Positions 1 to 8,539 of a stretch of 64,000 bases of DNA are shown here, piece after piece. The notes beneath the pieces were generated by a model that did no database searches, was not told the origin of the DNA, and was given only the letters and a program-made list of their open reading frames with translations. The position numbers were made by a program, and so were the translations under genes. This DNA comes from Pseudomonas lijiangensis. Lineage in GTDB: Bacteria; Pseudomonadota; Gammaproteobacteria; Pseudomonadales; Pseudomonadaceae. Within the stretch, counting starts at the first letter, position 1; every line of letters starts with the position of its first letter. Location of the stretch: the NCBI RefSeq assembly GCF_018968705.1, contig NZ_CP076668.1, forward strand, positions 3,297,001 through 3,361,000, in the 5' to 3' direction.

Positions 1-750
1 CGGATTCAACAGCGAGGGCAAAAACGCCAGGCCAATGTTTTCCGTCAGCAACACCTGATCCAGCGCTGCCAGATTGATGCCGCCGGTCTCGTCCAGCGGT
101 ATCTCGATGACCCGGATGTCTAAGGATTGCAGCAGACGTAGCAACGTCCAGGTACAGGGCGATGCCACCAGCACGGTTCCGCCGCGCAGGTTCAGAACAT
201 CGATAACCGCTGTCAGCATGCCGGGCATGTCCGGCCCGATATAGACATTTTCAGGATGCCAGCAGTGCTGGGCATCACGGGTATGACGAGCCGCCAGGGC
301 CGTGCGCAGTTCAATATCGCCAAATGGCTGGAATACGGCACTGAGCGGGCGCGGGTAATACCTGAGCAGTTCGCGCTCCATGGCCAGCAACGGGCTTTCC
401 ATGGATTGCAGCAAGGTGGGTTCGTCGTTGCCCAATACCCATCCACCCGGACGACGAACATGGCGGTAAAACGTTTCCAGCAGGCTGTCATTCTCGAATA
501 CCGGATCAGGAGTCTCATCGCCGACCCCGCCTGGCAAGGCGTAATAGCCGGACTTGGGCATTGAACACACCCGTCCTTCCTTTTCCAGCAGCGAATAGGC
601 GCTTTGCACCGTCGAGATCGAGACCCGCAGGCGCCGGGACAACTGCCGCAAGGAGGGCATCCTGGTCGTCGAATCGGTTTGCACTTCGTCAATCAGACGA
701 ACGAGATAGCGGTAGACCGCCTGATAGGCGAAATCCGTTTTGTTTTTCAT
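1..750 (-). CDS. MocR-type GntR regulator with aminotransferase-like domain (partial)
   Basis: The open frame begins at the ATG at 748-750 and runs off the left edge, giving about 250 of the usual 450-500 residues. Residues 1-75 form a GntR winged helix, with RQLSRRLRVSISTVQSAYSLL as helix-turn-helix region and a following LEKEGRV wing. The rest is the start of a fold-type I PLP domain, as in MocR/PdxR regulators: FQPFGDIELR, then IGPDMPGMLTAV and the CTWTLLRLLQSL segment. The PLP lysine lies outside the window. MocR proteins act as PLP- or substrate-responsive regulators of neighbouring genes. It lies 96 bases downstream of the PP-loop gene on the same strand, which it may control. No strong ribosome binding site is visible before this ATG, so the start is slightly uncertain. 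Confidence 0.85.
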   Translation of the reverse strand, partial: MKNKTDFAYQAVYRYLVRLIDEVQTDSTTRMPSLRQLSRRLRVSISTVQSAYSLLEKEGRVCSMPKSGYYALPGGVGDETPDPVFENDSLLETFYRHVRRPGGWVLGNDEPTLLQSMESPLLAMERELLRYYPRPLSAVFQPFGDIELRTALAARHTRDAQHCWHPENVYIGPDMPGMLTAVIDVLNLRGGTVLVASPCTWTLLRLLQSLDIRVIEIPLDETGGINLAALDQVLLTENIGLAFLPSLLNP

Positions 751-846
751 GAGGAGACAATCCGGCGCAGGGCCAAAAGATTTTCCAGGCGATGGCGACA
801 TGGCTGATACCGAGTCCACGGCAACAGCCATAGCCAGACAGAGGGC

Positions 847-2349
847 TCAGCGTCCGGAGAGCACTTCAGCCATGACGCCGCCGGTTTCAGGATCGACTGT
901 CACGACCCGACACTTGTCCGGGTCAGCGGCGCGAACCTTGGCGATGATCGAGTGTTCATTGTCAAAGTTGACCCGCGACTTGCAGTACAGGCTCTGCAAC
1001 CCCTTGAGACTCAGGCCACTGATATCCACCAGCCATTGCACCACCTGCTCGGGTGCCGTGAGCCCCGAGAGCACCTTGTGCAGGTCCGGCAAGGCCACCA
1101 GCATGCCCGGATGGCAAGAACGCAGAAATGCTTCCAGCTCCCGCCCACGATCTACAAAGGGCGAGAAAGTCATGCACACCAGTTGCGACTCATTCAGACC
1201 AAATCCATCCAGGGCGTAACTGGCAGCCAGTTCGCGGCGTGCTTCGATACGCTCGGGCCCGTCATAGGCATCCATGGCCAGCTTGATCAGCCGCGCCGGC
1301 ATCTGCTTCCTGCGCATCAGCATGCGGGCCAGTGCCAGGTACTCGGCAATTCCTTCGGCATAGCGACGGCCTTGCAGGTATTGCGCCTTGAGACCCCGGA
1401 TATGGGCCATCAACAATGGATTGGCACAGTCCGACTCACTGAAAGCGAACGACAGGTCATCGAAGCGAAAGCCCAGGAACTCGGTCAGCAGGTTCCAGTG
1501 CTCCTCGACCTTGCAACTGACCAGATCACAGATGCTGATGAAGGCCGGCACAATCGCCTGATTGGGGTAAACGATAGCCCGCGGCGATCTGGCGGCCTCA
1601 TCGCCCTCTCCATAGAGTTCATGGAAATAAGCCTGGCCGATCGTGTCGATGGACCTGAGGATGCCATTGAGATTCTGGCCACTCCAGTTGACCTTGCCCT
1701 GCCCCGTTCGCTGGGCAAGACGCATCGCCCAGGTGACGTAATGTTTCTGCTCTTTTCGAGAGTCGCCATTGACCACGGCATCCACGCCGCTGCCCCAGCT
1801 AGAAGCCCGCCCCAGAAACTCCGCAAGCCCCAGATAGCAACGATTGCAGAAAGTGGTGCGGCCATCGCCGCCGGTCAGATGGCCGGCCAGCAACATGTCC
1901 GAGCGATTCTGCTCGCGCCCTGCACTGGAAAACGGCAGGTCCGGCTCGAATGTCTGGGTATATTGGTTATCGACCACGAGCATTTCCACCCGCGGGTCGT
2001 CATACAGAAACAACGCCGAGTAGGTGCGATGAATGTTATCCATCACGGCCTGGGTCAGCCCTACATGGCGCATGTTGGCCACACGCAGATTGAAAGTGCC
2101 GGGGGATCTGCCTGCGATGCTCAGTTGCGCAGCTCTCAGGAAAGCCAGTGTATAGGCACTGTCCTTGCCGCCACCGAAGGCGACCAGCACCTTGAAGCTG
2201 GAGATTCGCTCGATACCACCCGCAGCGACGATCAGTCGCTGAATCAGCAATTGCAGGGCCGTACGCTCAGCTCTCGTGAAATAGCCCAGCAAGCGCTGCA
2301 ATACTTGCTGGTACACATAATTCATGGCTTGTTCGTGAATGGAACTCAT
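847..2349 (-). CDS. Stand-alone PP-loop (adenine nucleotide alpha-hydrolase-like) ATPase
   Basis: A 500-residue protein. After about 50 helical residues comes LVAFGGGKDSAYTL (GGGKDS at 59-64), the PP-loop signature of enzymes that adenylate a substrate, such as tRNA thiolation enzymes, asparagine synthetase and QueC. A CNRC motif at 168-171 could bind a metal or carry sulfur. The C-terminal 230 residues match no domain I recognise. It is much longer than TtcA, TilS or QueC and has no tRNA-binding domain that I can see, so I do not assign a tRNA role. The 585-base region upstream and the MocR gene 96 bases downstream suggest a small transcription unit, possibly involved in making a modified amino acid or secondary metabolite. 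That function is inference. Confidence 0.75.
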   Translation of the reverse strand: MSSIHEQAMNYVYQQVLQRLLGYFTRAERTALQLLIQRLIVAAGGIERISSFKVLVAFGGGKDSAYTLAFLRAAQLSIAGRSPGTFNLRVANMRHVGLTQAVMDNIHRTYSALFLYDDPRVEMLVVDNQYTQTFEPDLPFSSAGREQNRSDMLLAGHLTGGDGRTTFCNRCYLGLAEFLGRASSWGSGVDAVVNGDSRKEQKHYVTWAMRLAQRTGQGKVNWSGQNLNGILRSIDTIGQAYFHELYGEGDEAARSPRAIVYPNQAIVPAFISICDLVSCKVEEHWNLLTEFLGFRFDDLSFAFSESDCANPLLMAHIRGLKAQYLQGRRYAEGIAEYLALARMLMRRKQMPARLIKLAMDAYDGPERIEARRELAASYALDGFGLNESQLVCMTFSPFVDRGRELEAFLRSCHPGMLVALPDLHKVLSGLTAPEQVVQWLVDISGLSLKGLQSLYCKSRVNFDNEHSIIAKVRAADPDKCRVVTVDPETGGVMAEVLSGR

Positions 2350-2935
2350 ACTTTTTCACCCACCCCGTTTTCAAGACAACACATGATGCAAGGGCGGCAT
2401 TTAATATCGGGCTTATACGCGATTTTATAATCGATCATGACTCATTCCCTGAGTAAGAATTACCAAACTATTATCGGTATCCCTAAAACAATTACAAGGT
2501 ACAGATCGACACCAAAAGCGATACACCTCGTTTAAACAGGCGCCCATAATAAACACAATGTTCAATCTGTAATGATCCCGCCTCCCTCACGCACTACACG
2601 TAGCGCAAGCCAATCCCTTCAGGCCGAAGGCTCTGGAAAGGGACTGCACACCAAGACTCCCGAAGCAGCCGACAAAAAATGTATTTTCGACCGTAGGAAA
2701 CCCTGTTCACCCACGCCAACATCCGTCAGACACATTAAACAAAACCATTCATTATGATTATTTTAAAAATCACGCCCCCCACCTAACCGTTCATCCGTAA
2801 AACTGAAAAATATTAAACAACTAACACCGTCTTTTTTATGCCCGCCTTGCAGTACAAGCCCGCACACTTTCACGCATAAAAAAGCCCTCCTGAAAAGGAG
2901 GGCTTCAAGTAGAACTTAACAAGCGGGTGACAAAA
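2350..2935. other. Intergenic region upstream of the PP-loop gene
   Basis: No credible gene is present. The part next to the PP-loop gene is AT-rich and probably holds its minus-strand promoter. It includes the short inverted repeat ACTCA-TTCCC-TGAGT at 2440-2454, a possible regulator site. A 61-codon plus-strand frame at 2572-2757 has no ribosome binding site and low-complexity content, and is not called. Confidence 0.5.
2876..2905 (-). terminator. Rho-independent terminator of the MDR oxidoreductase gene
   Basis: On the minus strand, AAGCCCTCC pairs with GGAGGGCTT across a six-base loop and is followed by a run of T. It lies about 30 bases after the stop codon of the gene ending at 2936. 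Confidence 0.9.
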
Positions 2936-3958
2936 CTATGCCTGAGTGATTTCCAGTACAGCACGTCCACCAATCGGGCAAGCATCCATGTAGCGGTGAG
3001 CCTGAACCACTTGTTCAAACGGGAAGTTGCGCGTCTGTAGCGGCACCAGCACCCGGTCAGCCGTCAACTGGTTGATATCGCGCAAGGCCCGTTGCAGCGC
3101 CTCGGTATCAGGAACAATGCCCAGCTCAGGCTTGCCGGTGAAGTTACCCAGGCAGTGCACGAAGAACTGGATGTTCTTCTGGAAAGCCGCACAGGCCGGG
3201 AATGGAGTCTGGTTGCCACCTTGCAGGCCATACAACACCAGGCTGCCACGGGGAGCCAGAACATCGCCCATCATCGACATCTGCGGACCGCCCAAGCCAT
3301 CGAACACCGCATCAACACCGCGATTGTCGGTGTACTTGTTGATCGCCATCAGCAAGTCCTGCTCTTCAGTGACCACGACCTTGTCAGCGCCTTGTGCCAA
3401 CAGATAATCACGAGCATCGTCAGTCTTGGTCGCTGCAATGACGCGAGCGCCCAGCGCCTTGCCCACCTGCACGAAGCACGGCCCCGAGCAATGGCTGGCA
3501 TCAGTGACCAGCACGGTTTGCCCTGCCTTGATGCGAGCCAGCTCGACATAGGCAAAGTAGGCGACCAGCATCGGCGTGTAGTGCACGCTGGCTTCGACGG
3601 GGGTCAATACGTCGGGGTAACGGGTCAATGCCGAACGCGGCAATACAATGGACTCGCCATAAACAGGATGCCTGTTGGCATCGGCGGCCGGAAAGCTGGC
3701 GACCTTGTCACCCACGGCCAGATCGCTGACGCCATCACCCAGAGCGCTTACGACACCCGCCATCTCGTAGCCAAGACCGGCAGGCAGACGCGCCTGGGTG
3801 GAAGCAAGATTTTGCCGCCAGAGAACGTCATACCAACTGACACCGATTGCCTGGACACGCACTTGCACCTCACCGGGTGCAGGCAGCGCGTCGGGATGCT
3901 CTTCGACCTTGAGCACCTCGGCCGGGCCAAACTGGTGAAAACGGATCGTGCGGGACAT
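2936..3958 (-). CDS. Zinc-independent MDR-family NADPH:quinone/alcohol oxidoreductase
   Basis: A 340-residue medium-chain dehydrogenase/reductase. The N-terminal GroES-like half contains GVSWYDVLWRQ and GYEMAGVVSALGDGV. The Rossmann half contains VLVTDASHCSGPCFVQVGKALGA, where the usual GGVG dinucleotide loop is changed to a CSGP version, and GVDAVFDGLGGPQM. The structural zinc cysteines of true alcohol dehydrogenases are absent, so a QOR-like NADPH reductase of quinones or enals is most likely. The gene diverges from the LysR gene at 4270 across about 310 bases, the usual arrangement of a LysR protein and its target. The substrate is unknown. Confidence 0.85.
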   Translation of the reverse strand: MSRTIRFHQFGPAEVLKVEEHPDALPAPGEVQVRVQAIGVSWYDVLWRQNLASTQARLPAGLGYEMAGVVSALGDGVSDLAVGDKVASFPAADANRHPVYGESIVLPRSALTRYPDVLTPVEASVHYTPMLVAYFAYVELARIKAGQTVLVTDASHCSGPCFVQVGKALGARVIAATKTDDARDYLLAQGADKVVVTEEQDLLMAINKYTDNRGVDAVFDGLGGPQMSMMGDVLAPRGSLVLYGLQGGNQTPFPACAAFQKNIQFFVHCLGNFTGKPELGIVPDTEALQRALRDINQLTADRVLVPLQTRNFPFEQVVQAHRYMDACPIGGRAVLEITQA

Positions 3959-4269
3959 TTAGAACCTCGCCTTGTATACCTTGATGCCGTGAACTCTATC
4001 CGGGCTCTGCCGACAACACTATCAGTGGCTATTAATAGTCGACATGCCTGTCATCGATTGTGCCTCATGGGCCGGGCGACAACGCCTGGCACTCCCTGAA
4101 GGCCCATGCATTCATGGGCGGCCATTGTTGGCATGTCGACGAAACATTGCAACCTGTGTGGACATTTAAGACAGCGTCACGAAATTTTTCGATGCGCGTC
4201 ATCCGCGTTTGCTCGTACTATCGCAACCTCTCAAAGCACCAAATCGACAAATGGCCCGAGAAACTCCGC
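3959..4269. promoter_or_regulatory. Divergent promoter region between oxidoreductase and LysR genes
   Basis: A 311-base divergent spacer. It includes the perfect 10-base palindrome CTATTAATAG at 4029-4038, a plausible half of a LysR-type operator. An in-frame extension of the LysR gene to 4060 is possible, but its sequence does not look like LysR protein. Confidence 0.4.
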
Positions 4270-5184
4270 ATGAATCGCAACGACCTGCGTCGCGTTGACC
4301 TCAATCTGCTCATCGTTTTCGAAACCCTGATGCATGAAAGAAGCGTGACCCGCGCGGCCGAAAAACTGTTTCTCGGGCAACCGGCAATCAGCGCGGCCCT
4401 CTCGCGCCTGCGCGGCCTGTTCGACGATCCGCTGTTCGTGCGCACCGGCCGCAGCATGGAGCCAACAGCCCGCGCCACGGAAATCTTCGCCCTCCTGTCC
4501 CCCGCGCTGGACTCGATTTCCACCGCAGTCAGCCGGGCATCGGAGTTCGATCCGGCCACCAGCACCAACGTCTTCCGCATCGGCCTGTCCGATGACGTGG
4601 AATTCGCCCTGCTTCCGACCCTGCTCAAACGACTGCGTTCCGAAGCACCCGGCATCGTGCTCGTCATCCGCCGCGTCAATTACATCCTGATGCCGGCCCT
4701 GCTGGCCTCGGGCGAAATCTCCGTGGGCGTCAGCTACACCCAGGACCTGCCCGCCAACGCCAAACGCAAAGTCTTGCGCAGAAGCAAGCCGCAACTGCTG
4801 CGCGCCGACTCGATTCCCGGCGCCCTCTCCCTGGACGACTTCTGCGCCCGCCCCCACGCACTGGTGTCATTCGCAGGCGACCTGAGCGGCTTCATTGATG
4901 AATACCTGGAAGAAATGAACCGCAAACGCCACGTCGTCCTGGCCGTCCCGCAGTTCAATGGCCTGGCCACCCTCCTGACAGGCACCGACATCATCGCCAC
5001 CGTGCCGGATTATGCGGCCCAGGTACTGACGGCTGCTGGCGGGGTACGGGCAGAAGACCTGCCTATCGAGACAAGAACCTTTGAGCTGCATATGGCGTGG
5101 CGCGGGGCGCAGGATAATGATCCGGGGGAGCGGTGGTTGAGGTCGCGGATTCAGATGTTTTTTGGGGATCCGGATAGTCTTTGA
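4270..5184 (+). CDS. LysR-family transcriptional regulator
   Basis: A 304-residue regulator when started at the ATG at 4270. That start gives MNRNDLRRVDLNLLIVFETL, the usual N-terminus of the NodD/LeuO-like branch. The winged helix follows (SVTRAAEKLFLGQPAISAAL). The effector domain spans about residues 95-300, with FRIGLSDDVEFALLPTLL at its start. The open frame extends 70 codons further upstream, but that part is not LysR-like. It is transcribed away from the MDR oxidoreductase and probably controls it. The coinducer is unknown. Confidence 0.9.
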   Translation: MNRNDLRRVDLNLLIVFETLMHERSVTRAAEKLFLGQPAISAALSRLRGLFDDPLFVRTGRSMEPTARATEIFALLSPALDSISTAVSRASEFDPATSTNVFRIGLSDDVEFALLPTLLKRLRSEAPGIVLVIRRVNYILMPALLASGEISVGVSYTQDLPANAKRKVLRRSKPQLLRADSIPGALSLDDFCARPHALVSFAGDLSGFIDEYLEEMNRKRHVVLAVPQFNGLATLLTGTDIIATVPDYAAQVLTAAGGVRAEDLPIETRTFELHMAWRGAQDNDPGERWLRSRIQMFFGDPDSL

Positions 5185-5696
5185 CAGAACCCCACAAAAC
5201 TAGAAGTTTTTATAAGCAAACCTTCAACGGATAAATTCGCCCACCCAATTCCACCGATCTCCATAACTATGGTGGGCATGGGAGGCAAATTCCGTTTTTA
5301 CAGAATGATGCCTCAAACCATATTGCCATTCTTGAGGCGCAACGCCTCAACGAACACTGTCGGCCTATACAAACCCCATTTTTCAAATCCTTTCAGCGTA
5401 TAAGCCCAAACACGACTGCTTGCTGAGCCAGCGCTCGGAATCGCAAAACCATGGGCCAATTATTCTGCCCCTGCTCCATGTAAAGCATCGCATCGCTCAT
5501 CCCTAACATGCCCCTCAACATTCCTGAACTTTTCTCATCACTTCATAAAAATAAACCCCACTTATCACCCCCCCTTCAAACCGTCAGCATCACCTCCGAC
5601 TAAAGCAAGACAAATCCTCAGTAACCGCAACCGATCCACCCTGCCCCTATCAGGTGCCGGCTGCTTCTCAACACTCTCGCATTCAGGAAAAGTGAT
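5185..5696. other. Intergenic region with a perfect inverted repeat
   Basis: No gene is visible in 510 bases. The arms TTGAGGCG and CGCCTCAA form a perfect inverted repeat with a 3-base spacer at 5332-5350. A CCTCAA copy lies upstream at about 5311. No T-run follows, so an operator is as likely as a terminator. Confidence 0.4.
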
Positions 5697-6824
5697 ATGG
5701 CTCAACGAACCCGCAATACATTCATGCTCGGCATCCTCGCTGCCTGCACCGCTTTGATGGTCACTGCCGCTCCTGTCTTCGCACAGAATCAAGCAGCCCA
5801 CAAGGCTGAAACGCTGACGCTCACCAGCCAGTGGGACAAGACTTTCCCGCAGAGCAACAAGGTCGATCATCAGAAGGTCACCTTCAAGAATCGCTACGGC
5901 ATTACGCTCGCCGCCGATCTCTACCTGCCCAAGAATCGTGGCAATCAGCGATTTGCGGCCCTTGCTGTCAGTGGTCCCTTCGGTGCCGTCAAGGAGCAGT
6001 CCTCGGGATTGTATGCGCAAACCATGGCCGAGCGCGGGTTCGTAACCTTGGCATTCGATCCGTCCTATACCGGCGAAAGCGGTGGCCTGCCCCGTAACGT
6101 CGCTTCACCAGATATCAACACCGAAGACTTCATGGCCGCCGTGGACTACCTTGGCCTCAATTCTGCCGTGGACCGTAATCGCATCGGCGTCATTGGTATC
6201 TGCGGCTTTGGCGGTATGGCTCTCAATGCCGTGGCGGTCGACAAGCGCGCCAAAGCGGTCGTCGCAGTCACCATGTATGACATGTCGCGTCTGATGGGTA
6301 GAGGTTTCCAGGACAGCTTGTCGCTGGAGAACCGGACCAAGATCCTGACCCGACTCAGCGAGCAGCGCTGGAAGGATGCAGAGAGCGGCACTCCGGCGCC
6401 AGGTGCTCACGACTTCTATGTCGATGCAAATGGCAATGTGGAGATCGCCAACAGGATTCTTCCGGAAACGTTGCCTGCTGATGCGAATCCGGTCACCAAG
6501 GAGTTCTTCGACTACTACCGCATGCCGCGCGGCTACCACAAGAACTCGGTGGCTTCGGCGGGCGCCTTTACCGGCACCAGCCCGATGGCCTTCATGAACA
6601 TGCCGCTGCTGACATACATCAAGGAAATCTCTCCGCGCCCGATTCTCTTCGTCGTCGGCGAAAACGCGCACTCGCGCTACTTCACCGAAGACGCATACAA
6701 GGCTGCGAACGAGCCCAAGGAACTGGTCATTGTGAAGGGAGCCAATCACGTCGATCTGTACGATCAACTGGACAAGATCCCGTTCGACAAGATCACGGAC
6801 TTCCTTCGCACAAACCTGAAATAA
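5697..6824 (+). CDS. Exported alpha/beta hydrolase (dienelactone hydrolase-like, YcjY type)
   Basis: A 375-residue protein with a signal peptide of about 29 residues ending APVFAQN, so it is probably periplasmic. The hydrolase fold follows: KNRYGITLAADLYLP, then the nucleophile elbow GVIGICGFGG, in which the nucleophile is cysteine as in dienelactone hydrolases, and a late histidine in GANHVDLYDQ. AGGAAAA upstream of the ATG is a good ribosome binding site. It resembles the YcjY/DUF1100-like group, whose substrates are poorly known. It stands alone; the next gene, xenA, is convergent. A weak GGGGT/ACCCC hairpin at about 6834-6857 may end transcription. Confidence 0.85.
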   Translation: MAQRTRNTFMLGILAACTALMVTAAPVFAQNQAAHKAETLTLTSQWDKTFPQSNKVDHQKVTFKNRYGITLAADLYLPKNRGNQRFAALAVSGPFGAVKEQSSGLYAQTMAERGFVTLAFDPSYTGESGGLPRNVASPDINTEDFMAAVDYLGLNSAVDRNRIGVIGICGFGGMALNAVAVDKRAKAVVAVTMYDMSRLMGRGFQDSLSLENRTKILTRLSEQRWKDAESGTPAPGAHDFYVDANGNVEIANRILPETLPADANPVTKEFFDYYRMPRGYHKNSVASAGAFTGTSPMAFMNMPLLTYIKEISPRPILFVVGENAHSRYFTEDAYKAANEPKELVIVKGANHVDLYDQLDKIPFDKITDFLRTNLK

Positions 6825-6999
6825 GGCAGCACCGGGGTACTCGCATCCGGGCACCCCGCATCGTTTCAGGTTTGAAGACAGCATTCAGACCGACAAGGCA
6901 GATACTGATGACGCCGCACTTTATGCTGAAGCTGTCCAGAACGAATCTACGCAATGCGATAGCGCCGAACCTGCTGGCTCGGCGCTACACACGCCTCTC

Positions 7000-8091
7000 T
7001 TACTGATACCGCTCCAGCCAATGCGCATAAGGCGCAGGCAATGTCCAGGAAGCCTTGTCCACCCCCAGTTCCTTCGCAGCAAAGTAAGCCCAATGCGGAT
7101 CAGCCAGATGCGCGCGGCCTACGGAAACCAGATCGAGTTGACCCGCCTTCAAAGCACCTTCCGCCAGTTGCGGCGTACCGAAGCCCCAGGCCGAGGTCAC
7201 GGGCAAACCGGCTTCGCGTCGTACGCGCTCGGCGACAGGCCCCATGAATGCAGGCCCCCAGGGAATCTGGGTGTCAGGAATGGTGAAACCGACGCTGACG
7301 CTCAGCAGGTCCAGACCACCGGCCTTGAAGCGGCGAGCCAGCTCGATGGATTCGCTCAGGGTCTGCTCGTCACGCCCGTCGTATTCGATCACACCGAAAC
7401 GCAGGGTCAGCGGCAGGTTTTCCGGCCAGACTTCGCGTACTGCGGCCAGGGTTTCCAGCAGGAAACGGCTGCGGTTATCGAAGCTGCCACCGTAGGCATC
7501 GGTACGCTGGTTGGAGTGTTCGGAGAAGAAGCTTTGAGCCAGATAGCCGTGGGCGAAATGCAGCTCGATCCATTCAAAACCGGCATCGCGGGCACGTCGG
7601 GCAGCGTCGACGAAGTTCTGGCGCACACGGGCGATATCTTCCAGAGTCATCGCATCCGGGACCTTAGGCAGATTGGCGCCGAAAGGAATGGCCGATGGCG
7701 CGATGGTTTTCCAGCCGCGAGCATCGGAAGCGGAAATATGATCATCGCCTTCCCACGGACGATTGGCGCTGGCCTTGCGACCGGCGTGGGCAATCTGAAT
7801 GCCGGGCACGGAACCTGCGGCCTTGATGGCTTTCACAATGGGGACAAAGGCTTGCGCTTGCTCATCGTTCCAGATCCCCGCGCAACCCGGCGTGATGCGC
7901 CCCTCGGGAGCAACAGCCGTGGCCTCGACCACCAGCAACCCTGCCCCGCCACGCGCCATGCCGACCAGGTGAACGTGGTGCCAGTCATTCACCACACCTT
8001 CGTTGGCCATGTATTGGCACATCGGCGGGATGGCGATCCGGTTGCGCAGCGTTACGTCTTTCAGCTTGAAGGGTTCGAACAATGCAGACAT
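7000..8091 (-). CDS. xenA: Xenobiotic reductase A, old yellow enzyme family
   Basis: A 363-residue FMN enzyme that is nearly collinear with Pseudomonas XenA, as I recall it. It uses NAD(P)H to reduce the C=C bond of enals, enones, quinones and nitro compounds. Visible marks are IPPMCQY with the redox-tuning Cys25 typical of the YqjM/XenA class, GIQIAHAGRKAS, the substrate-binding HFAHGYL, YGGSFDNRSRFLLE and a C-terminal SVGRAHLADPHWAYFAA. It diverges from the ArsR gene at 8187 and shares its operator region, so electrophile-responsive control is likely. Confidence 0.95.
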   Translation of the reverse strand: MSALFEPFKLKDVTLRNRIAIPPMCQYMANEGVVNDWHHVHLVGMARGGAGLLVVEATAVAPEGRITPGCAGIWNDEQAQAFVPIVKAIKAAGSVPGIQIAHAGRKASANRPWEGDDHISASDARGWKTIAPSAIPFGANLPKVPDAMTLEDIARVRQNFVDAARRARDAGFEWIELHFAHGYLAQSFFSEHSNQRTDAYGGSFDNRSRFLLETLAAVREVWPENLPLTLRFGVIEYDGRDEQTLSESIELARRFKAGGLDLLSVSVGFTIPDTQIPWGPAFMGPVAERVRREAGLPVTSAWGFGTPQLAEGALKAGQLDLVSVGRAHLADPHWAYFAAKELGVDKASWTLPAPYAHWLERYQ

Positions 8092-8128
8092 GTGGCAGCT
8101 CCTGAAAACGAACAGACAATCTGATTCG

Positions 8129-8152
8129 ATAGTTCGATGGTAATCGAACTAT
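8129..8152. promoter_or_regulatory. Palindromic operator in the xenA/arsR divergent promoter
   Basis: The arms ATAGTTCGAT and ATCGAACTAT form a perfect inverted repeat with a 4-base spacer. An extra TTCGAT lies just left. A weaker pair, ATGATAA and TTATCAT, follows at 8154-8179. The site sits between the two divergent genes and excludes the ATG at 8151 as a start for the regulator. Confidence 0.75.
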
Positions 8153-8186
8153 GATGATAAGCGAAAGCCCTGTTATCATTCACGCC

Positions 8187-8486
8187 ATGCGAAACTTCAC
8201 CCCCCCAAATGCTCAAGACCTGACTCTCGAACGCGTGCTCTACGCCTTGAGCGACCCGGTTCGCCTGGAAATCGTTCGCTGCCTGGCAGGCGTTCCCGAA
8301 GCCAGTTGCGGTGAACTGGACGGCGGACGCCCGAAATCCAGTATGTCGCATCACTTCCGGGTATTGCGCGATGCAGGGCTTGTGCAGATCCGCAACGTGG
8401 GCACGACGCACATGAACTCTCTGCGCTCGGACGTGCTTGAAAGCCGGTTTCCGGGGTTGCTGGCGAGTATTCTTGCTCAGAAGTGA
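8187..8486 (+). CDS. ArsR-family winged-helix repressor
   Basis: A 99-residue regulator with LTLERVLYALSDPVRLEIVRCL as first helices and KSSMSHHFRVLRDAGLVQIRN as recognition helix and wing. The ELCVC-type metal site of ArsR/SmtB is absent, so the signal may be an electrophile or redox state rather than a metal. The start at 8187 was chosen because the upstream ATG at 8151 lies in the palindromic operator. It is divergent from xenA and probably represses it and itself. Confidence 0.9.
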   Translation: MRNFTPPNAQDLTLERVLYALSDPVRLEIVRCLAGVPEASCGELDGGRPKSSMSHHFRVLRDAGLVQIRNVGTTHMNSLRSDVLESRFPGLLASILAQK

Positions 8487-8526
8487 AGCATGCATCAGGT
8501 AACGACTGCCACCTGACGCATGCTTC
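8485..8526. terminator. Bidirectional hairpin between convergent genes
   Basis: Arms of 16 bases (8485-8500 and 8511-8526) pair with a single mismatch that is a wobble in one RNA. They end the arsR gene and face the convergent MFS gene. The T-run is poor, so termination strength is uncertain. Confidence 0.65.
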
Positions 8527-8539
8527 ATCTTGCCGTCGG

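Noticed and set aside
952..2430. 492-codon plus-strand frame opposite the PP-loop gene
   Set aside because: The minus-strand frame has the GGGKDS motif and coherent protein sequence; this one does not.
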